DNA from: Ruminococcaceae bacterium UBA6845 | GTDB taxonomy: Bacteria > Bacillota > Clostridia > Oscillospirales > Acutalibacteraceae | NCBI GenBank assembly: GCA_002449395.1 | Contig: DKDP01000003.1 | Coordinates: 62,001-126,000, forward strand | Reading direction: 5' to 3' | DNA: 64,000 nt | Part shown: piece after piece, positions 60,222 to 64,000 of the stretch | Layout: each line of letters starts with the position of its first letter | Numbering within the stretch: position 1 is the stretch's first letter | Notes under the pieces: generated by a model | Seen by the model: only the letters and a program-made list of their open reading frames with translations | The model's database searches: none | What the model was told of the DNA's origin: nothing | Program-made: the position numbers and the translations under genes

Positions 60222-61643
60222 ATGGATAATGTGTTATTTTCGGATAATTTTTTTAAGAACGAGGATATCTTTGATCGGTATTTCCGAACCGACCTGAACT
60301 ATGATGTTGTTGCGACAAGATTTAAGGCGGGCGGCAGGCAGGCAAAGCTGTATTTTATCGACGGATTTATTGACGGCGACACCTCCGAGCGTGCAATGAA
60401 TTTTATGATGCAGGCGGGAAAGGCCGATTCCGATTTTAAAAGCGCCGAGGAATTTGCACAAAGCCTTATTTCGTATATGGAAATCGAGCTGAGCGATGAT
60501 GTAGAAAAAATCGCAAAGGTTGTTTATTCCGGTGCAATGCTTGTAATTGTGGACGGCTTTGCAACGGGATTTCTTGTGAAAACACGCAGCTACCCGAAAC
60601 GCAGCGTCGGCGAACCCGATAACGATAAGGTGCTCAGCGGAGCGCACGATGGATTTGTCGAATCACTGCTTGTCAATACAGCTCTTGTCCGCCGCAGAAT
60701 CCGTGACCGTGATCTCGTTATGGAGGTCAGACAGGCAGGCGTAAGGTCGAAAACCGATATTGCAATATGCTACCTCAAGGGCAAGGCGGACGAAAAGAAA
60801 ATTGCGGATCTCAGGGAACGCATTGATAAAATTGATGTCAACACAATGAATATGAGCCAGGAAAGTCTTGTTGAATGTCTGGTCAGGAAGCAGAAATGGA
60901 ATCCGTTCCCGAAGGTGAGATATACCGAACGTCCCGATGCGGCGTCGGCAAGCATTGCGGAGGGAAGCATAATACTTTTTGTTGACAATTCGCCTGCGGC
61001 AATGATTATTCCAACGGGCTTTTTCGACTTTTTACAGGACACGAACGATTATTATTTTCCGCCGTGCGTCGGCACTTATCTCAGATTTGTCCGAGGTCTT
61101 ATTTTTGGACTGGCACTTCTGCTTGCACCCGTCTGGTTCTTGCTGATAAAAAATCCCGAGCACATCCCCGACTGGCTGAGCTTTATTCAAATCAAGGAAT
61201 ACTATTCTTTGCCGATAATTGCCCAGCTTTTGATAATTGAGGTTGTGATTGATGCACTCAAGCTCGCCTCGCTGAACACACCGAGCTCGCTGAGCAATTC
61301 TTTCAGCGTAATCGGAGCCCTTGTCCTCGGCGACCTTGCCGTCTCGGCAGAGCTTTTTTCGTCTGAGGTCGTGCTGATAATGGCGTTTGTCGCAATAGCC
61401 AATTTCGCACAGCCGAGCTTTGAGCTCGGTTATGCCTTTAAGCTGTCAAGGATTTTTATCGTTGTTATGACGGCTATATTCAACCTCTGGGGATTTATTG
61501 CGGGACTGCTGATTGTGATGCTCGTCATTGCTTTTACGAAAACCGTAACGGGCAGGGGATATCTCTACCCGCTGATTCCGTTCAACGGGAAAGCAATCAG
61601 CCGTCTGCTTATCAGAGAGGCTATCAGCAGGGACAACACCTGA
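60222..61643 (+). CDS. Spore germination receptor subunit A, GerA family
   Basis: 473 residues. The start is the ATG at 60222, eight bases after GGAG; an ATG at 60216 is too close to it. Soluble N-terminal region of about 275 residues (FIDGFIDGDTSERAMNFM; LVIVDGFATGFLVKTRSYPKRSVGEPD; ESLLVNTALVRRRIRD), then membrane segments near the C-terminus, the GerAA/SpoVAF plan. GerA receptors sense nutrients in the spore inner membrane. The B and C subunit genes are not adjacent, which leaves SpoVAF-like function as an alternative. Next to the SleC pair, so a germination module. Confidence 0.92.
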   Translation: MDNVLFSDNFFKNEDIFDRYFRTDLNYDVVATRFKAGGRQAKLYFIDGFIDGDTSERAMNFMMQAGKADSDFKSAEEFAQSLISYMEIELSDDVEKIAKVVYSGAMLVIVDGFATGFLVKTRSYPKRSVGEPDNDKVLSGAHDGFVESLLVNTALVRRRIRDRDLVMEVRQAGVRSKTDIAICYLKGKADEKKIADLRERIDKIDVNTMNMSQESLVECLVRKQKWNPFPKVRYTERPDAASASIAEGSIILFVDNSPAAMIIPTGFFDFLQDTNDYYFPPCVGTYLRFVRGLIFGLALLLAPVWFLLIKNPEHIPDWLSFIQIKEYYSLPIIAQLLIIEVVIDALKLASLNTPSSLSNSFSVIGALVLGDLAVSAELFSSEVVLIMAFVAIANFAQPSFELGYAFKLSRIFIVVMTAIFNLWGFIAGLLIVMLVIAFTKTVTGRGYLYPLIPFNGKAISRLLIREAISRDNT

Positions 61644-61650
61644 CTTTGAC

Positions 61651-61679
61651 TTGACAAATTCGCCGTGATAGGTTAATCT
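61651..61679 (+). promoter_or_regulatory. Promoter of the lipoprotein gene
   Basis: TTGACA (61651-61656), 17-base spacer, TAATCT (61674-61679). Confidence 0.65.
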
Positions 61680-61695
61680 TATTTATGGTGATAAA

Positions 61696-62472
61696 ATGAA
61701 AAATTATCTGCTTAAAATAACATCGCTGGCGGTTGCGGCTTGTTCGGTAATCACTCTTGCGTCCTGCAAGGGAAAAACAAATGATGACATTCAGACGGAA
61801 ACGCCGACTTACGAGAAGTCAGTTACTTCACAAACGGTGAAAATAGTAAATATCCCGACCGATCCGTCCGAGCTTGCCGATATGCTCAATGCGGCTTTCA
61901 ATTATGTTGACGGATATTGCTACAAATACAAAAAGGATCTCACGTGTGAGGCGAGTGTAGGCAGTCTCGGCTCACTTTCATCCGTGTCGAATGCGGCGGA
62001 CGCTTTCGCTTCGATGTTCGGAGAGAAGAGTATAACCGCAGATTACGATTATCAGGCGGACAAAAAGCTCTTTGCCGACAATTTTGTCAAAGGACCGATT
62101 GAGAGCGGGAAGATTTCTTCGATAAGCGCAAAGCAGGACGGGGATATTGTTATCCTGACCGCAAATCTCAACGGAGAGACCGACCCTACCGAGGAAAACG
62201 GTATTCTTCACAATCTCGGCGGAGACTATGTGAGTGCGGACAGCGTAAAGGCTTCCCTTGCCGAGTTCAAATCGTCGGCGTCGTCCGTGAGCGTTTCGGC
62301 GGACGGAATAAGCATCGTGGCAAGGATCAGCGCCGAGGATTCAAGCCTAAGATCTATGACGGTGACATATACCGAGCATTTCAATCTGAGCGGTGTGACT
62401 CTTGTGAAGCAAAAGGGCGGTTCGGTCAGCGGATCGGCAAAAACGGTTATCAAATATACCGATTTCGGATAA
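61696..62472 (+). CDS. Predicted lipoprotein of unknown function
   Basis: 258 residues. Lipoprotein signal with lipobox VITLASC near residue 24. The mature domain (about 55-255) alternates strands and helices, includes AFNYVDGYCYKYKKDLTC and SVSADGISIVARISAED, and ends in VIKYTDFG. No family recognised. It has the same overall plan as the next gene's product: membrane anchor, short Thr/Gln-rich linker, and a globular domain of about 200 residues. The start ATG lies about 17 bases after the -10 box and has no strong ribosome site. Confidence 0.72.
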   Translation: MKNYLLKITSLAVAACSVITLASCKGKTNDDIQTETPTYEKSVTSQTVKIVNIPTDPSELADMLNAAFNYVDGYCYKYKKDLTCEASVGSLGSLSSVSNAADAFASMFGEKSITADYDYQADKKLFADNFVKGPIESGKISSISAKQDGDIVILTANLNGETDPTEENGILHNLGGDYVSADSVKASLAEFKSSASSVSVSADGISIVARISAEDSSLRSMTVTYTEHFNLSGVTLVKQKGGSVSGSAKTVIKYTDFG

Positions 62473-62498
62473 TTTATAAGCAGTTAATAAAAAAGTAG

Positions 62499-62527
62499 TG
62501 GAAATTTACCGCAGAATATGATAGAAT
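62499..62527 (+). promoter_or_regulatory. Possible promoter of the membrane-anchored protein gene
   Basis: TGGAAA (62499-62504), 17-base spacer, TAGAAT (62522-62527). The -35 is poor. Confidence 0.4.
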
Positions 62528-62559
62528 TAAAATATAATTCTTCGGGAGAGTGTAAATTT

Positions 62560-63546
62560 ATGGACAAAAGCTGGAAAAAGTTTATTATAATTGTTTCTGT
62601 AATGCTTGGCGTTATTATCGTCCTGACGGCAGTTAACGTGTCGCTGGATGTTATTACAGGCAAGATTGAGCCGACAACCGCTGTTGCGGACGCTAATCAG
62701 TCGGGCATTCAGAATAATCAGGGCAATCAGAATTATACGCAGAACAATGTTGGCGGCGTTACCAACGCAAGCGGTCAGCTTGTTACTCAGCCGAACGGCA
62801 CGGGCACGGTTATCAACAACGGTTCGGGCACAAGCACGGGCGGCTCGGTAAATACGGGCGGATCGGCTCAGCCGCAGGCGTCAACTGTTCTCGGATACAA
62901 TAAGAATCAGATTGTTGCATATTACAACACCTGCCTCAAAAGCTCATACGCACAGGCAAGGATGACGGATACAAAGACTGAAAAGGTTACAATCGGCGTT
63001 GACTCCGTAACAATCAACGGTAAGGCTAACGGTACGGTTACAAGTATTGCAAACGGCATTGCAAGCAGTAACCAGAAGCAGACCGAGGAGAATAAGAGCT
63101 TCTCGGGCGGAAGAGCCTCCGACGGAACATCGGCAAGCACCTTTGTCCTCCCTGCAAACCTCTCTTCTGCGGGCGTAAAGAGCGCAAGCATTACGAAAAA
63201 CGGCAGCGGATACAAGGTTGTCATAACTCTTGTTTCCGAAAGCTGCGGACATAATACAAAACCGCCGTACAACGCTTCCTGCGCATGGCCTCTTGATATC
63301 AATGAAGTTGCGGGCGCATTGAACGGATTTGCCGAGATCACAAAGGCACAGTTTGATTATCCCGGCACGATGCTCACGGCGAATATCGACGCCGCCGGAA
63401 GAGTGAGCTATGTCCGTGTTGATATGCCCCTCACCGTTAAAGACGGAACAGGCGTTGTTACCAAGAATATCCCGGGCGTTAAGGGAATGGTTATTACCGC
63501 TTCGGCTCACGGCAAATGGGTCTGCACACACACAATGTCATTCTGA
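62560..63546 (+). CDS. Membrane-anchored extracellular protein of unknown function
   Basis: 328 residues from the ATG at 62560, eight bases or so after GGGAGAG. One N-terminal membrane helix (about 8-30), an Asn/Gln/Gly/Thr-rich linker (about 40-112) with QNN and GTG repeats, then a globular domain (about 118-328) with YYNTCLKSSYAQARM, SITKNGSGYKVVITLVSE, and a C-terminal strand region with ITKAQFDYPGTMLTANIDAAGR. No family recognised. Probably exposed on the cell surface. It is followed by a strong terminator. Confidence 0.75.
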   Translation: MDKSWKKFIIIVSVMLGVIIVLTAVNVSLDVITGKIEPTTAVADANQSGIQNNQGNQNYTQNNVGGVTNASGQLVTQPNGTGTVINNGSGTSTGGSVNTGGSAQPQASTVLGYNKNQIVAYYNTCLKSSYAQARMTDTKTEKVTIGVDSVTINGKANGTVTSIANGIASSNQKQTEENKSFSGGRASDGTSASTFVLPANLSSAGVKSASITKNGSGYKVVITLVSESCGHNTKPPYNASCAWPLDINEVAGALNGFAEITKAQFDYPGTMLTANIDAAGRVSYVRVDMPLTVKDGTGVVTKNIPGVKGMVITASAHGKWVCTHTMSF

Positions 63547-63563
63547 TAAATATTGATAAAGGT

Positions 63564-63606
63564 CGGGCGACAGCTTCAAAAAGAGGTTGTCGCCCGTATT
63601 TTTTAT
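63564..63606 (+). terminator. Intrinsic terminator
   Basis: CGGGCGACA (63564-63572) pairs with TGTCGCCCG (63588-63596), then TATTTTTTATT. Confidence 0.92.
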
Positions 63607-63613
63607 TATTTTC

Positions 63614-63643
63614 TTGACGATTGAATACCTGATGTGATAGAAT
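63614..63643 (+). promoter_or_regulatory. Promoter of the DUF5058 gene
   Basis: TTGACG (63614-63619), 18-base spacer, TAGAAT (63638-63643), 36 bases before the ATG. Confidence 0.65.
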
Positions 63644-63679
63644 AAAACACATATCAACAATTTACAAGGGGGATATGTA

Positions 63680-64000
63680 ATGCAAGATTTTAAAGAAAGC
63701 GGATTTATGTACGGACTTGCGGCAATGGTTATTGTATTTGTCATCGCTCAGTCCTTATTTTTTCTGATCCGTGCATGGAAACACGGCAAGGAGGTCGGAC
63801 TTACATCCGAGGATATGAAAAAGGCGGTTACATCAAGCGCTCTTTTTACAATAGCTCCGGCTATTGCGATTTTTGCAACCGTTGTTACATTGGCGAGTAC
63901 GCTCGGAATTGTACTTCCGTGGATAAGATTGTCTGTTGTCGGAAATCTCCAGTATGAGGTTACGGCGGCTCAGGCGGCTCTTGAATCATTCCAGGACGGC
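63680..64000 (+). CDS. DUF5058-like membrane protein (3' end outside window)
   Basis: The first 107 residues are present and the frame is open to the last base. The ATG at 63680 follows AAGGGGGATAT. A first membrane helix (about 10-30, YGLAAMVIVFVIAQSLFFL), a polar loop with RAWKHGKEVGLTSEDMKKAV, and a second hydrophobic region with APAIAIFATVVTLASTLGIVLPWIRLSVVG follow the pattern of DUF5058 proteins, thought to be membrane transport components. Assignment is tentative because only the N-terminus is visible. Confidence 0.75.
   Translation, partial: MQDFKESGFMYGLAAMVIVFVIAQSLFFLIRAWKHGKEVGLTSEDMKKAVTSSALFTIAPAIAIFATVVTLASTLGIVLPWIRLSVVGNLQYEVTAAQAALESFQDG

Overview
The window looks like chromosome of an endospore-forming, low-to-mid GC Gram-positive anaerobe, most likely a Clostridia member of the Oscillospirales/Ruminococcaceae type. 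Evidence for this is a PolC-type replicative polymerase, Firmicutes-style strong Shine-Dalgarno sites with ATG/GTG/TTG starts, TTGACA-17-TATAAT promoters, the pyrH-frr-uppS-cdsA-dxr-rseP-ispG-polC block, and spore germination genes (a SleC-like cortex-lytic pair and a GerA-type receptor subunit). This placement is inference from gene content, not a phylogeny. No rRNA, tRNA, CRISPR array or prophage was recognised.

Layout. 1-4.3 kb: 3' part of a GH38 alpha-mannosidase, then a leftward operon of a sirtuin, a pyridoxamine-phosphate-oxidase-like flavoprotein and an exported DUF2804 protein. 4.4-8.2 kb: ftsW/rodA with a class B PBP, and a secreted protein. 8.4-11.7 kb: GH89-like and GH125 glycosidases. 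11.9-13.2 kb: a pyrophosphatase-like/Nudix fusion and a small membrane exporter. 13.3-24.6 kb: housekeeping block (UMP kinase, ribosome recycling, isoprenoid and phospholipid synthesis, site-2 protease, PolC, HisI), interrupted by repeat-rich spacers. 24.7-31.1 kb: membrane protein, degenerate DD-carboxypeptidase, metallophosphoesterase, deoC, acetyltransferase, galM. 31.2-35.1 kb: two-component system plus HtrA protease. 35.5-39.7 kb: CdaR-like regulator, ftsE, ftsX and a coiled-coil M23 hydrolase. 39.8-44.3 kb: HAD phosphatase, trpS, zinc-ribbon membrane protein, XRE regulator, RadC-like protein. 44.4-52.4 kb: GH36 alpha-galactosidase-rimM-trmD, an HPr-like protein, a decayed REP/RAYT locus, uvrC, rsmD-coaD and a coiled-coil protein. 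52.5-54.1 kb: zinc-ribbon protein and PepV-like dipeptidase. 54.1-58.1 kb: three-gene surface-polysaccharide operon (glycosyltransferase, polymerase/ligase, fused BY-kinase). 58.2-61.6 kb: germination module. 61.7-64 kb: lipoprotein, membrane-anchored protein, start of a DUF5058 membrane protein.

How the genes work together. Many genes serve the envelope: lipid II/undecaprenyl supply (uppS, dxr, ispG), phospholipids (cdsA), septal or elongation synthases (FtsW/PBP), FtsEX with its presumed hydrolase, HtrA quality control, polysaccharide assembly and spore cortex lysis. GH38, GH89-like, GH125, GH36 and aldose epimerase point to intracellular use of mannose- and galactose-containing glycans. 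No single novel defence or mobile system stands out. The most unusual features are changes inside known families: a DD-carboxypeptidase homologue lacking both active-site serines, a PolC without its proofreading exonuclease, SleC split into two genes behind a hairpin that buries the ribosome site, an HPr with Ser at the phospho-His position, a GH89 homologue with a changed nucleophile position, and a dead pyrophosphatase fold fused to Nudix.
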